A program made the translations under genes and the position numbers. Source: an uncultured Eubacteriales bacterium (GTDB lineage Bacteria > Bacillota > Clostridia > Christensenellales > CAG-138). From it: a stretch of DNA of 64,000 nt. Positions within the stretch are counted from its first letter, which is position 1, and every line of letters begins with the position of its first letter. Where the stretch lies: NCBI GenBank assembly GCA_902786465.1, contig CADACQ010000001.1, positions 88,910-152,909 of the forward strand, written 5' to 3'. The notes under the pieces are model-generated. The model saw nothing but the letters and a program-made list of their open reading frames with translations, had not been told where the DNA came from and did no database searches. Shown piece after piece: positions 1 to 7,084 of the stretch.

Positions 1-47
1 TCGCCCATGACGGCGAGGCCGATGAGGCCGATGTCTGCTTTCTTCAT
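1..47 (-). CDS. gnd: 6-phosphogluconate dehydrogenase, N-terminus only (window edge)
   Basis: Only the first 15 codons lie in the window, reading MKKADIGLIGLAVMGE. This matches the conserved start of 6-phosphogluconate dehydrogenase, where the G-x-A-V-M-G segment is the glycine-rich NADP-binding turn. An AGGAG ribosome site lies 8-12 bases upstream of the ATG, inside the end of the kinase gene's trailer. It follows the sugar kinase at a spacing of 22 bases, so it is probably the third gene of the hexuronate/gluconate operon. The rest of the protein is outside the window, so the assignment rests on this short motif and on context. Confidence 0.7.
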   Translation of the reverse strand, partial: MKKADIGLIGLAVMG

Positions 48-69
48 AAAACTTTTTCTCCTTTATACT

Positions 70-1137
70 TTATCGCTGTACACGGGCATTTCCCTTGTAG
101 ACGTCCCAAACCTGCTTCTCATCGGCGGGCTCGGCGTAATCGTTGAGGCTGGAGGCTGCAAGAACGCCCGAGGCCCAGCCGAACTGGAGCCACTTCTCGG
201 CGTCCCAGCCCTGGAGCACCGCGTACAGGAGGCCGCCGGAGAAGCCGTCGCCGCCGCCGATGCGGTCCATGACCTGGATGGGCCGGGGCTCCTCCACGAA
301 CCACTGGCCGTCGGCATAGAGGATGGCGCCCCAGAGATGCTCGTTGGCGGAGACCACCTGCCGGAGGGTGGTGGCGTACGCACGGGCGTTGGGATACTTT
401 TCCCGGACTTCGGCGATCATGCCCTTGAACCGGTCGATCTTGCTGCCCAGCTCCTTGCCGCCCGCTTCGGGACCGGCGAAGCCCAGACAGAGCTGGAAGT
501 CCTCCTCGTTGCCGATGAGGATGTCCGCCACGGACGCGATCTCGTGGAAGGCCTCCTTGAGCTCCGCCTCCCGGCCCGCCCAGAAGGTAGCCCGGTAGTT
601 GAGGTCGAAGCTGACCAGCGTGCCGTACTTCTTGGCGACCTTGGCAAGCTCCAGGCAGCACCGGGTGGTCTCGGGGCTCATGGCCGCGATGAGGCCGGAC
701 AGGTGCAGGATGCCCACGCCCTCCTGGCCGAAGATGCGGTCGAGATCGAAGTCAGAAGCGGACAACGTCCGGCCCACCTCCCCGGCCCGATCGTTCCACA
801 CCCGGGGGGCCCGGAGGCCGAAGCCGGAGTCGGCGATGTTGAACTGGTGGCGATAGCCCCAGGGACCGCCCTGAGGCACGTCCAATCCCTCGTAGCGGAT
901 GTTCCGGGCCCGAAGCTGAGCCTTGATGAAGGCGGCCATGGGGCTGCCCTCCACAAACTTCGTGAGCACCAGGCACTCCTTCCCCAGGGAGGAGGACACG
1001 TTCAGCACGTTGCTCTCGGCGCTGGTGGCCTGCAGGTAGAAGAGGTTGCTGTTGTGGACCGCCATCCGATCCTGGGGGGTGATCCGAAGGCCCATGCTGG
1101 TGGGCGACGCCACGGCGTACTTGTAATTCTCTCTCAT
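70..1137 (-). CDS. PfkB-family sugar kinase, probably 2-dehydro-3-deoxygluconokinase
   Basis: A 355-residue ribokinase/PfkB-family kinase that should phosphorylate a sugar or sugar acid in the cytoplasm. The family signature GGGDGFSGG is at residues 294-302, with Asp297 as the expected catalytic base. A 'DLNYR' segment near the middle also fits the 2-keto-3-deoxygluconate kinase branch. The start ATG has AGGAG upstream. It lies between a UxuB-type reductase and gnd on the same strand, which suggests hexuronate degradation through KDG. The N-terminus lacks the usual 'GE' opening of KdgK proteins, so the exact substrate is inferred from context and another ketose or sugar-acid kinase is possible. 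Confidence 0.75.
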   Translation of the reverse strand: MRENYKYAVASPTSMGLRITPQDRMAVHNSNLFYLQATSAESNVLNVSSSLGKECLVLTKFVEGSPMAAFIKAQLRARNIRYEGLDVPQGGPWGYRHQFNIADSGFGLRAPRVWNDRAGEVGRTLSASDFDLDRIFGQEGVGILHLSGLIAAMSPETTRCCLELAKVAKKYGTLVSFDLNYRATFWAGREAELKEAFHEIASVADILIGNEEDFQLCLGFAGPEAGGKELGSKIDRFKGMIAEVREKYPNARAYATTLRQVVSANEHLWGAILYADGQWFVEEPRPIQVMDRIGGGDGFSGGLLYAVLQGWDAEKWLQFGWASGVLAASSLNDYAEPADEKQVWDVYKGNARVQR

Positions 1138-1160
1138 GGTTAGCTCCTTTTCAAACGTTG

Positions 1161-2012
1161 TCAGACGCCGGAATACGCGGAGAAGCCGCCGTCCACGGGC
1201 AGGGTGATGCCAGTGATGAAGCCCGCGGCCTGGTCGTTGAGGAGGAAGAGCAGCGCGCCGTTCAGCTCCTCGGGAAGGCCGAAGCGGGCCATGGGCGTGG
1301 CGGCCAGGATCTTGCCGGTGCGGGCGGTGGGACTGCCGTCAGGATTCCACAGGAGCGTAGCATTCTGCTGGGTGGAGAAGAACCCGGGGGCGATGGCGTT
1401 GACCCGGATGCCCACCTTGGAGAAGTGGACCGCCAGCCACGCGGTAAAGTTGCTGATGGCGGCCTTGGCGCCGGAGTAGGCGGGGATCTTGGTCAGCGGC
1501 GTGTAGGCGTTCATGGAGCTGATATTCAGGATGCTGCACCCCGGGCGGCCCACCATCTGGCGGGCGAAGGCCTGAGTGGGGATCAGCGCGCCGATAAAGT
1601 TCAGGTTGAACACGAACTCCACCCCGGATTTGTCGAGATCGAAGAAGCTCTTGGTGTCTCCCTCGATGTCGCCCATCTCGAAATACTCCTTATCGGTGGT
1701 GGCCCGGGCGTTGTTGCCGCCGGCGCCGTTCAAAAGGATGTCGCAGGGGCCGAGATCGGAAAGGACCTCATCGGCCACGCCGTAGCAGACTTCCTTGTCC
1801 AGCACGTTGCACTTGTAGGCCTTGGCTACGCCGCCCTCGGCCACGATCTCCTGGGCGAACCGGTCCGCCGCCTCGTAGTTCAAATCCAGCAGAGCCACCT
1901 TGGCGCCGGCCCGGGCCAGAACCTTGGCGAAGCCCGAGCATAGCACGCCGCCCGCCCCCGTGACCACGGCCACCTTGCCGGTCAAATCGGTGTTCAGTAC
2001 ATTGGGCATCAT
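1161..2012 (-). CDS. SDR oxidoreductase, UxuB-type (D-mannonate oxidoreductase / fructuronate reductase)
   Basis: A classical short-chain dehydrogenase of 283 residues. The nucleotide-binding turn TGAGGVLCSG is at residues 18-27, the NGAGG motif at 95-99, and the catalytic Tyr179-x3-Lys183 sits in AYSGAK. The insert after NGAGGNN and the C-terminal 'DGGFSAYSGV' ending are typical of the Bacillus-type UxuB branch, which interconverts fructuronate and mannonate with NAD(P)H. I chose the ATG at 2012, which has AGGAGG nine bases upstream, over the longer frame from 2045. It is the first gene of the catabolic operon, 23 bases before the kinase, and diverges from the AraC gene. Confidence 0.8.
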   Translation of the reverse strand: MMPNVLNTDLTGKVAVVTGAGGVLCSGFAKVLARAGAKVALLDLNYEAADRFAQEIVAEGGVAKAYKCNVLDKEVCYGVADEVLSDLGPCDILLNGAGGNNARATTDKEYFEMGDIEGDTKSFFDLDKSGVEFVFNLNFIGALIPTQAFARQMVGRPGCSILNISSMNAYTPLTKIPAYSGAKAAISNFTAWLAVHFSKVGIRVNAIAPGFFSTQQNATLLWNPDGSPTARTGKILAATPMARFGLPEELNGALLFLLNDQAAGFITGITLPVDGGFSAYSGV

Positions 2013-2071
2013 AAACAAAAACCTCCTGTCGGTGTATGAAAACATTGTACCGAAAAAAACGTTCCGCTCCC

Positions 2072-2099
2072 ATTGTATCTATTGTTGCATATATTGCAA
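2072..2099 (-). promoter_or_regulatory. Promoter for the reductase-kinase-gnd operon
   Basis: On the minus strand TTGCAA (2099-2094) is followed after 16 bases by TACAAT (2077-2072). The -35 box lies inside the 15-bp palindrome TTGCA-TATAT-TGCAA at 2085-2099, which also contains the -35 box of the divergent AraC gene. No second promoter of similar quality was seen in the gap. Confidence 0.55.
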
Positions 2100-2112
2100 A
2101 AGTTGCTATAAT
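2085..2112 (+). promoter_or_regulatory. Promoter for the AraC gene, overlapping the divergent promoter
   Basis: TTGCAT (2085-2090), 16-base spacer, TATAAT (2107-2112). The -35 box is the left arm of the palindrome at 2085-2099, so a protein bound there could control both directions. A purine-rich GGAGGGAGGAAAGG stretch follows before the ATG. Confidence 0.6.
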
Positions 2113-2136
2113 GGAGGGAGGAAAGGACGGTGCTCC

Positions 2137-3000
2137 ATGGCCAAACGCCAGACCAGCCAATTCAATACCCGGCAGTACATGCTGAGCGAGGATTACGAGG
2201 TGTTCTACTACAGCGACACCCATTTTCGCAGCGTGGGCAGCCACAGCCACGACTACTATGAGCTGTACTTCTTCGAGGCCGGGGCCGTGACCATGGAGAT
2301 CGACGGTCGGGACTACCCCCTGAAGACCGGGGACGTGATCCTGATCCCCCCGGGCGTAAGCCACCGGGCGGTGCTGTCGGATCCGGAGAAGCCCTACCGC
2401 CGGTTCGTCTTCTGGCAAAGCCGTCCCTTTTTGGAAGCTCTCGAGGCCCGGTCCCCGGACTGCGGGTATCTGCTTCGGCGGGCGGAGAGCCGGGGCCGGT
2501 ACGTGTACCGCTTCGATCCCGTGGCCTTCAACGCCATCCGGACCAGGCTGTTCACCCTCCTCGATGAGATCCACGCGGACCGGTTCGGCAAGGCCACGGC
2601 CATCGACCTCATCATCACGGACCTGCTGCTGTTCCTGGCCCGCACCGTCTACGAGCAGGAGCACCAGAACAAAAAGGATCAGCTGAGCCGGTACGAGGCC
2701 ATCACCCAGTACGTGGACCAGCATCTGGACGAGCTCCTGTCCCTGGACGCCCTCGCTAAACAGTTCTATCTCAGCAAGTATTACCTGGTCCACCTGTTCC
2801 GGGAGAACGCGGGCCTTTCCGTCCACCAGTATATCCTCAAGCGCCGCCTGGCCGCCTGCTGCGACGCCATGCTGGGGGGCGCCGCCGTGGGGGAGGTCTA
2901 TCGGCAGTGGGGCTTCTATGACTACTCCGCCTTCTACCGGGCCTTCCGCAAGGAGTACGGCATGTCCCCGTCGGCCTATCTGGAGCTGCATCGTTTGTGA
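2137..3000 (+). CDS. AraC-family transcriptional regulator (cupin sensor plus double HTH)
   Basis: A 287-residue regulator. The N-terminal third is a cupin-like sensor with 'SHSHDYYELYFF' and 'GDVILIPPGVSHRA' metal-site-like strands. The last 100 residues form the AraC DNA-binding domain, ending in 'AFYRAFRKEYGMSPSAYL', the family signature around the second helix-turn-helix. The frame is open further upstream, but the ATG at 2137 begins the conserved protein and has a purine-rich ribosome site. It diverges from the hexuronate genes and is separated by overlapping promoters, so it very likely senses a sugar acid and controls them. The ligand cannot be told from sequence. Confidence 0.85.
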   Translation: MAKRQTSQFNTRQYMLSEDYEVFYYSDTHFRSVGSHSHDYYELYFFEAGAVTMEIDGRDYPLKTGDVILIPPGVSHRAVLSDPEKPYRRFVFWQSRPFLEALEARSPDCGYLLRRAESRGRYVYRFDPVAFNAIRTRLFTLLDEIHADRFGKATAIDLIITDLLLFLARTVYEQEHQNKKDQLSRYEAITQYVDQHLDELLSLDALAKQFYLSKYYLVHLFRENAGLSVHQYILKRRLAACCDAMLGGAAVGEVYRQWGFYDYSAFYRAFRKEYGMSPSAYLELHRL

Positions 3001-3017
3001 TTTTGGGGTTTTATTTT

Positions 3018-3055
3018 GCCGCTTTTTTCTCTTCGGTAAAGAGAATAAAAGGAAC
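3018..3055. repeat. Dispersed palindrome, hybrid of two repeat modules
   Basis: The left arm begins GCCGCTTTTTTCTCTT, and after a CGGTA loop the right arm runs AAGAGAATAAAAGGAAC. The left arm matches the GCCGC-type palindromes at 12403, 37555 and 59823. The right arm matches the GGAAC-type palindromes at 37376, 59709 and 61768. It is therefore a chimera of two related modules and is followed directly by a strong inner hairpin, the same arrangement as the larger copies. Confidence 0.65.
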
Positions 3056-3060
3056 AAAAG

Positions 3061-3090
3061 AAGCCCGGCCATTTGGCCGGGCTTCTTTTA
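3061..3090. terminator. Bidirectional rho-independent terminator between araC-type gene and malK-type gene
   Basis: AAGCCCGGCC, loop ATTT, GGCCGGGCTT, followed by CTTTTATT on the plus strand and preceded by an A-run that serves the minus strand. It separates two convergent genes. The gaagc/gcttc foot of the stem links it to the dispersed repeat family. Confidence 0.85.
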
Positions 3091-3098
3091 TTGATTCC

Positions 3099-4223
3099 TT
3101 AATAGATCAGGTTCTTCTCCGTCTCGGGATCGAAGAAGTGCATGACCTTGCCCTCACAGGTGATGTTCACCCGGGCGCCGTTCTTGAGGGACACCCGCTG
3201 CTCCTGGGTGAGGTCGATGGTGGGCACGCGGACGATCCAGCGAGTGCCGTCCTCGGTGTACACATGCAGGTGCAGCTCGCTGCCCATCATCTCGTTGACC
3301 TCCAACCGGGCGGGGATGGTGTCCGGGCCGTCCTCGAAGGTCAGCTTCATGTGCTCAGGCCGCACGCCCAGCAGGATCTTGCCGCCGGGGACCCGCTTCT
3401 CGTTCAGCAGCTCGCCCTTCTCGCCGGTGACCTCGATCTTCGCGCCGCAGGGGGTCACGAAGTAGCGGTCGCCTTCCCGCACCAGCTCGGTGGGGACGAT
3501 GTTCATCTTGGGCGCGCCGATGAACTCGGCCACGAACAGGTTCGTGGGCTTCTCGAACACCTCGGCGGGGGTGCCCACCTGCTGAATGTAGCCGTCCTTC
3601 ATGATGACGATCCGATCGCCCAGGGTCATGGCCTCGGTCTGGTCGTGGGTCACGTAGATGAAGGTGGTGTTCAGTTTCTGCCGGAGCAGGATGATCTCGG
3701 CACGCATCTGGTTCCTCAGCTTGGCGTCCAGGTTGCTGAGAGGCTCGTCCATCAGGAACACCTTGGAATCACGGACCATAGCGCGGCCGATGGCCACACG
3801 CTGCCGCTGGCCGCCGGACAGAGCCCGGGGCTTGCGCATGAGGTAGTCGGTGATGCCCAGGATCTCCGCCGCGTTGGTGACCTTGGAGTAGATCACGTCC
3901 TCAGGCATCTTCTGGAGCCGGAGGGAGAAGGCGATGTTGTCGTACACGCTCATGTGCGGGTACAAGGCGTAGTTCTGGAAGACCATGGCGATGTTCCGAT
4001 CCTTGGGCTGCAGATCGTTGACCACCTCGCCGTCGATCTCCACGGTGCCGCCGCTGATCTCCTCGAGGCCCGCCACCATGCGCAGCGTGGTGCTCTTGCC
4101 GCAGCCGGAGGGACCGACGAACACCACGAACTCCTTGTCCTTGATGTCCAGGTTGAAGTCGTGGACGGCGACCACGTTGTTATCGTAGACCTTTTTTACG
4201 TTGGTCAGTTTTACGCTTGCCAT
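3099..4223 (-). CDS. ABC sugar importer ATP-binding protein, MalK/UgpC/MsmK type
   Basis: A 374-residue ATPase that should power sugar import through the MalF/MalG-like permeases encoded just upstream. Walker A GPSGCGKS is at residues 37-44, the signature LSGGQRQRVAIGRAM follows near 135, and Walker B 'VFLMDEPLSNLDAKLR' near 160. The C-terminal third is the TOBE/OB-fold regulatory part, with 'GVRPEHM' as in MalK and UgpC. Such ATPases often serve several sugar importers, so it may be shared. ATG has a GGAG site. It is the last gene of the four-gene transport operon, 30 bases after malG. Confidence 0.9.
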   Translation of the reverse strand: MASVKLTNVKKVYDNNVVAVHDFNLDIKDKEFVVFVGPSGCGKSTTLRMVAGLEEISGGTVEIDGEVVNDLQPKDRNIAMVFQNYALYPHMSVYDNIAFSLRLQKMPEDVIYSKVTNAAEILGITDYLMRKPRALSGGQRQRVAIGRAMVRDSKVFLMDEPLSNLDAKLRNQMRAEIILLRQKLNTTFIYVTHDQTEAMTLGDRIVIMKDGYIQQVGTPAEVFEKPTNLFVAEFIGAPKMNIVPTELVREGDRYFVTPCGAKIEVTGEKGELLNEKRVPGGKILLGVRPEHMKLTFEDGPDTIPARLEVNEMMGSELHLHVYTEDGTRWIVRVPTIDLTQEQRVSLKNGARVNITCEGKVMHFFDPETEKNLIY

Positions 4224-4253
4224 ACTAATTCTCCTTTTCTTCTCGCATTCCGA

Positions 4254-5390
4254 TTAACCCTTGACCGCGCCGCCGGTGACGCCTTCAACATAGTACTTCT
4301 GCATGCACATGAACAGGATGACCACCGGGATCGCCACGATGACGCCGCCTGCGCAGAACATGGTATAGTTCTCAGAGATGTTTGTGCTGGTGGACAGCCA
4401 CTGCTGCAAACCGACGGCCACGTTCCAGGCTTCGGGCGTGATGCCGGTCACGTACTTGGCGAACACGAAGTCGCCCCAGGGGCCCATGAACGCGGTCAGG
4501 ACGGTGTAGATGACGATGGGCTTGGCGAGAGGCAGGATGATCTTATAGAGCACCTGCGCCCTGGTGGCGCCGTCGATCCGAGCCGCCTCGTCCAGGGACT
4601 TGGGGATCGTGTCGAAGAAGCCCTTGGACACGTAGTAGCCCATGCCGGAGGACGCCACGTACACCAGGATCAAACCGGGCATGGCGTTGGCGCCCGCAAG
4701 GCCGATATCCTTCAGCACCTGGTACAGGATGATCATGGTGAGCATCCCGGGGAACATGCCCAGGATCAGCATGAACTGCATGAGGGGCTTGCGGAGCTTG
4801 AAGCGGAACCGCGAAAGCGTGTAGGACATGCAGAGGACGATGACGGTCTGAACCGCCGCCACCACCACCGCGATGATGAAGGTGTTGAGATACCACCGGG
4901 GGAACTGGGTCTCCTTGAACAGCCGCTCATAGTTGCCCAGGCCGAACTTGATGGTCAGGCCCTCCTTCAGCGCCGCGTCGGGGTTGTTGAACAGGTACCG
5001 GGTCATGCCCGTGGGGTTCACCCGGAAGGACTGGACCACGATGCAGAAGAACGGAGCGAGCCAGACGACGCTGATGATGATGAGCAGCACGTAGATGACC
5101 GTGTTGCTGATCCGGGCGGAGGCCTTCATGCCCATGTGCTGCTTCATGCCCTCGCCCTCCTGGACCTCCCGGCCCTCCTTGAAGAGGCTCTTGGCCAGGA
5201 GCAGGCCCACGACGCCCAGGAAGATGCCCAGGATACCCAGCATCACGAAGATGGCGTTGTCCGTCATGTACTTGTGGGAGAAGCTCCACATCGGACTGAA
5301 CCGATTGATAAACAGGAAAATGCCGCCAGCTGTAAGGATGGCGCCGATGACCATCAGGATGGTCGCGGGAACTTGATTCTTGTTTTTCAT
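4254..5390 (-). CDS. Maltodextrin-type ABC permease, MalG family, with extra N-terminal membrane segments
   Basis: A 378-residue inner-membrane permease. The cytoplasmic coupling (EAA) loop is visible as 'EAARIDGATRAQVLYKIILP', which docks the MalK-type ATPase. MalG proteins are usually about 280 residues; this one has roughly 90 extra residues at the N-terminus with two additional hydrophobic segments before the canonical first helix 'VIYVLLIIISVVWLAPFF'. AGGAGG precedes the ATG. Its start overlaps the malF-type stop by four bases (ATGA), which indicates translational coupling. Cargo is inferred as maltose or maltodextrin from the neighbouring amylase and binding protein. Confidence 0.88.
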   Translation of the reverse strand: MKNKNQVPATILMVIGAILTAGGIFLFINRFSPMWSFSHKYMTDNAIFVMLGILGIFLGVVGLLLAKSLFKEGREVQEGEGMKQHMGMKASARISNTVIYVLLIIISVVWLAPFFCIVVQSFRVNPTGMTRYLFNNPDAALKEGLTIKFGLGNYERLFKETQFPRWYLNTFIIAVVVAAVQTVIVLCMSYTLSRFRFKLRKPLMQFMLILGMFPGMLTMIILYQVLKDIGLAGANAMPGLILVYVASSGMGYYVSKGFFDTIPKSLDEAARIDGATRAQVLYKIILPLAKPIVIYTVLTAFMGPWGDFVFAKYVTGITPEAWNVAVGLQQWLSTSTNISENYTMFCAGGVIVAIPVVILFMCMQKYYVEGVTGGAVKG

Positions 5391-6964
5391 TGGAAGTCCT
5401 CCTCATTCTTCACCGAGGGCAGCAGGTTGTACACGATCAGCGAGATGACCGCTACCACGATGAACACCAATATGCCGATGACGGAAGCCAGGTAGTACTG
5501 GGCGCCGTCCTCGCCAAAGCCCTTCTGGGTGATGTTGAACAACCAGGTGATCAGCAAGTCCGTATCGCCGGGGTTGCCCGCGCCGTTGCTGAGATTCACG
5601 TGGGGGCCGCCGCCCGTCAGCAGGTAGATGACGTTGAAGTTGTTCATGTTGCCCGTGAAGCTGGTGAGCAGGTACGGGCCCGTGATGAACAGCATGTAGG
5701 GCAGCGTGATCTTGGAGAACTGCTTCCAGCCGCTGGCGCCGTCGATCTTGGCGGATTCATACAGGTCCGCGGGGATGTTCATCAAAATGCCGGTGGCGAT
5801 CAGCATCAGGTACGGGATGCCGATCCAGATATTGATGATGATGACCATGACCCTGGCCAGCGTGGGCTGGCCCCAGAAGTCGATGGCCGTGTGTATGATC
5901 CCGAGGTCCATCAAGAAGCCGTTGAACAGGCCGTTCAGGGTGAACATCTTGCTGACGTACAACAGCGAGATGAACTGCGGGATGGCGATGGTCATGATGA
6001 GCACCGTCCGCCATACCTTCTTGAAGCGGATGCCCTTCTTGTTGATGATCATGGCCACGGCGATGCCCAGGAAGTAGTTGGTGAAGGTGGCGAAGAAGGC
6101 CCAGATCAGCGTCCAGAGCAGGATCTCACCGAAGGTGGCGGAGTAGTTCACGCCGCCCACGTCCCAGGAGAACAGGGTCTGGAAGTTCTGGAGCCCCACC
6201 CAGTGGAAGAGGCCCGTCTCGCCGCCGTTGTGGGCGGAGCTGTAGTTGGTGAAGGCCACCAGGATCATGAAGACCAGGGGCAGCACCGTGAAGAGCAGAA
6301 TGCCGGTGAGGGGCAGGGCAAGGAGGGTGGCGTGGAACTTGTCGTCCACCATGGAGCGAAGGTCGTCCTTGCCGCTCTTCAATTTCTTGCCGGACTTGAG
6401 GATGCCCTCGGCGATCCGGTTCTGCTTCACGTTGACCCGCCAGGTGTAGATAAACGCCACGATGAAGAAGATGGTCAGCACGCCGTAGAGCAGGATCTTG
6501 AAGGAGTTGTCCACGGTGGGATCGTCCGCGTAGGTGACGGTCTTGACCACCTCACGGAACCGGCCGGGCATGTACTCAATCTTCTCCGTGATCTGATAGG
6601 GGCCCTTGGTGCCCAACGTGGGCAGCAGGCCCAGGTACCCGGCGCCCATGAGCACCATGTAGCCGATGAACACGACCTCGAACAGCAGGAAGAGGAGGCC
6701 CCGCAGGACCTGGCCCCGGGCGATGCTGCCGAAGCCCATGACGAGAAAGGAAAGCTTGGTTTTCCAGTCGCCCTCCACAAAGGTGGTCCAGATATCCTTC
6801 GCCTCATGGGCGATGCCCAGCCCGGCCTTCTTGAAGAATCCGCCGATGCCCTTGAAGAGATTCCATACGGCCACGGGGATGGCGGCGAAGAAGCTGAGGA
6901 ACTTGTACTGGAACCGTTCCCATTTGGAAAGCTGGAGATATTCCAGATCTGAATATTTCTTCAT
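5387..6964 (-). CDS. Maltodextrin-type ABC permease, MalF family
   Basis: A 525-residue permease with a long N-terminal cytoplasmic and membrane region, as in E. coli MalF (514 residues), then a transport domain with the EAA loop 'ESAKIDGASGWKQFSKITLP'. A large extracytoplasmic segment between early helices is consistent with the MalF P2 region. It lies 120 bases downstream of the binding-protein gene and overlaps malG by four bases. The gap to the binding protein holds a strong hairpin that probably lowers permease expression relative to the binding protein. Confidence 0.9.
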   Translation of the reverse strand: MKKYSDLEYLQLSKWERFQYKFLSFFAAIPVAVWNLFKGIGGFFKKAGLGIAHEAKDIWTTFVEGDWKTKLSFLVMGFGSIARGQVLRGLLFLLFEVVFIGYMVLMGAGYLGLLPTLGTKGPYQITEKIEYMPGRFREVVKTVTYADDPTVDNSFKILLYGVLTIFFIVAFIYTWRVNVKQNRIAEGILKSGKKLKSGKDDLRSMVDDKFHATLLALPLTGILLFTVLPLVFMILVAFTNYSSAHNGGETGLFHWVGLQNFQTLFSWDVGGVNYSATFGEILLWTLIWAFFATFTNYFLGIAVAMIINKKGIRFKKVWRTVLIMTIAIPQFISLLYVSKMFTLNGLFNGFLMDLGIIHTAIDFWGQPTLARVMVIIINIWIGIPYLMLIATGILMNIPADLYESAKIDGASGWKQFSKITLPYMLFITGPYLLTSFTGNMNNFNVIYLLTGGGPHVNLSNGAGNPGDTDLLITWLFNITQKGFGEDGAQYYLASVIGILVFIVVAVISLIVYNLLPSVKNEEDFQ

Positions 6965-6985
6965 ATGTCCCCCTCAAATGAAAGA

Positions 6986-7017
6986 CTCGGTTGGAACCGT
7001 TTCCGGCTCCAACCGAG
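6986..7017 (-). promoter_or_regulatory. Intercistronic stem-loop between binding protein and permeases
   Basis: CTCGGTTGGA and TCCAACCGAG form a perfect 10-bp stem around a 12-base loop. On the minus strand it lies after the binding-protein stop and before malF, with no good T-run. Such hairpins usually stabilise the upstream mRNA or act as leaky terminators, giving an excess of binding protein over permease. Confidence 0.6.
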
Positions 7018-7084
7018 ATCCGATGAAATCAGGTCCGATCAAAGCGGTCACGCTTTATCGAGGATCCAATCCATTTCGATTTGC

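Noticed and set aside
1900-2136. Upstream extension of the AraC gene
   Set aside because: The extra codons run through the promoters and into the divergent gene; the ATG at 2137 has the ribosome site.
2997-5495. Very long open frames opposite the transport genes (also 5390-6952, 6965-9229, 14063-15664, 10532-12457, 17224-19422 and 30612-32492)
   Set aside because: They lie antisense to well-supported genes, have low-complexity composition typical of high-GC shadow frames, lack ribosome sites and match no family.
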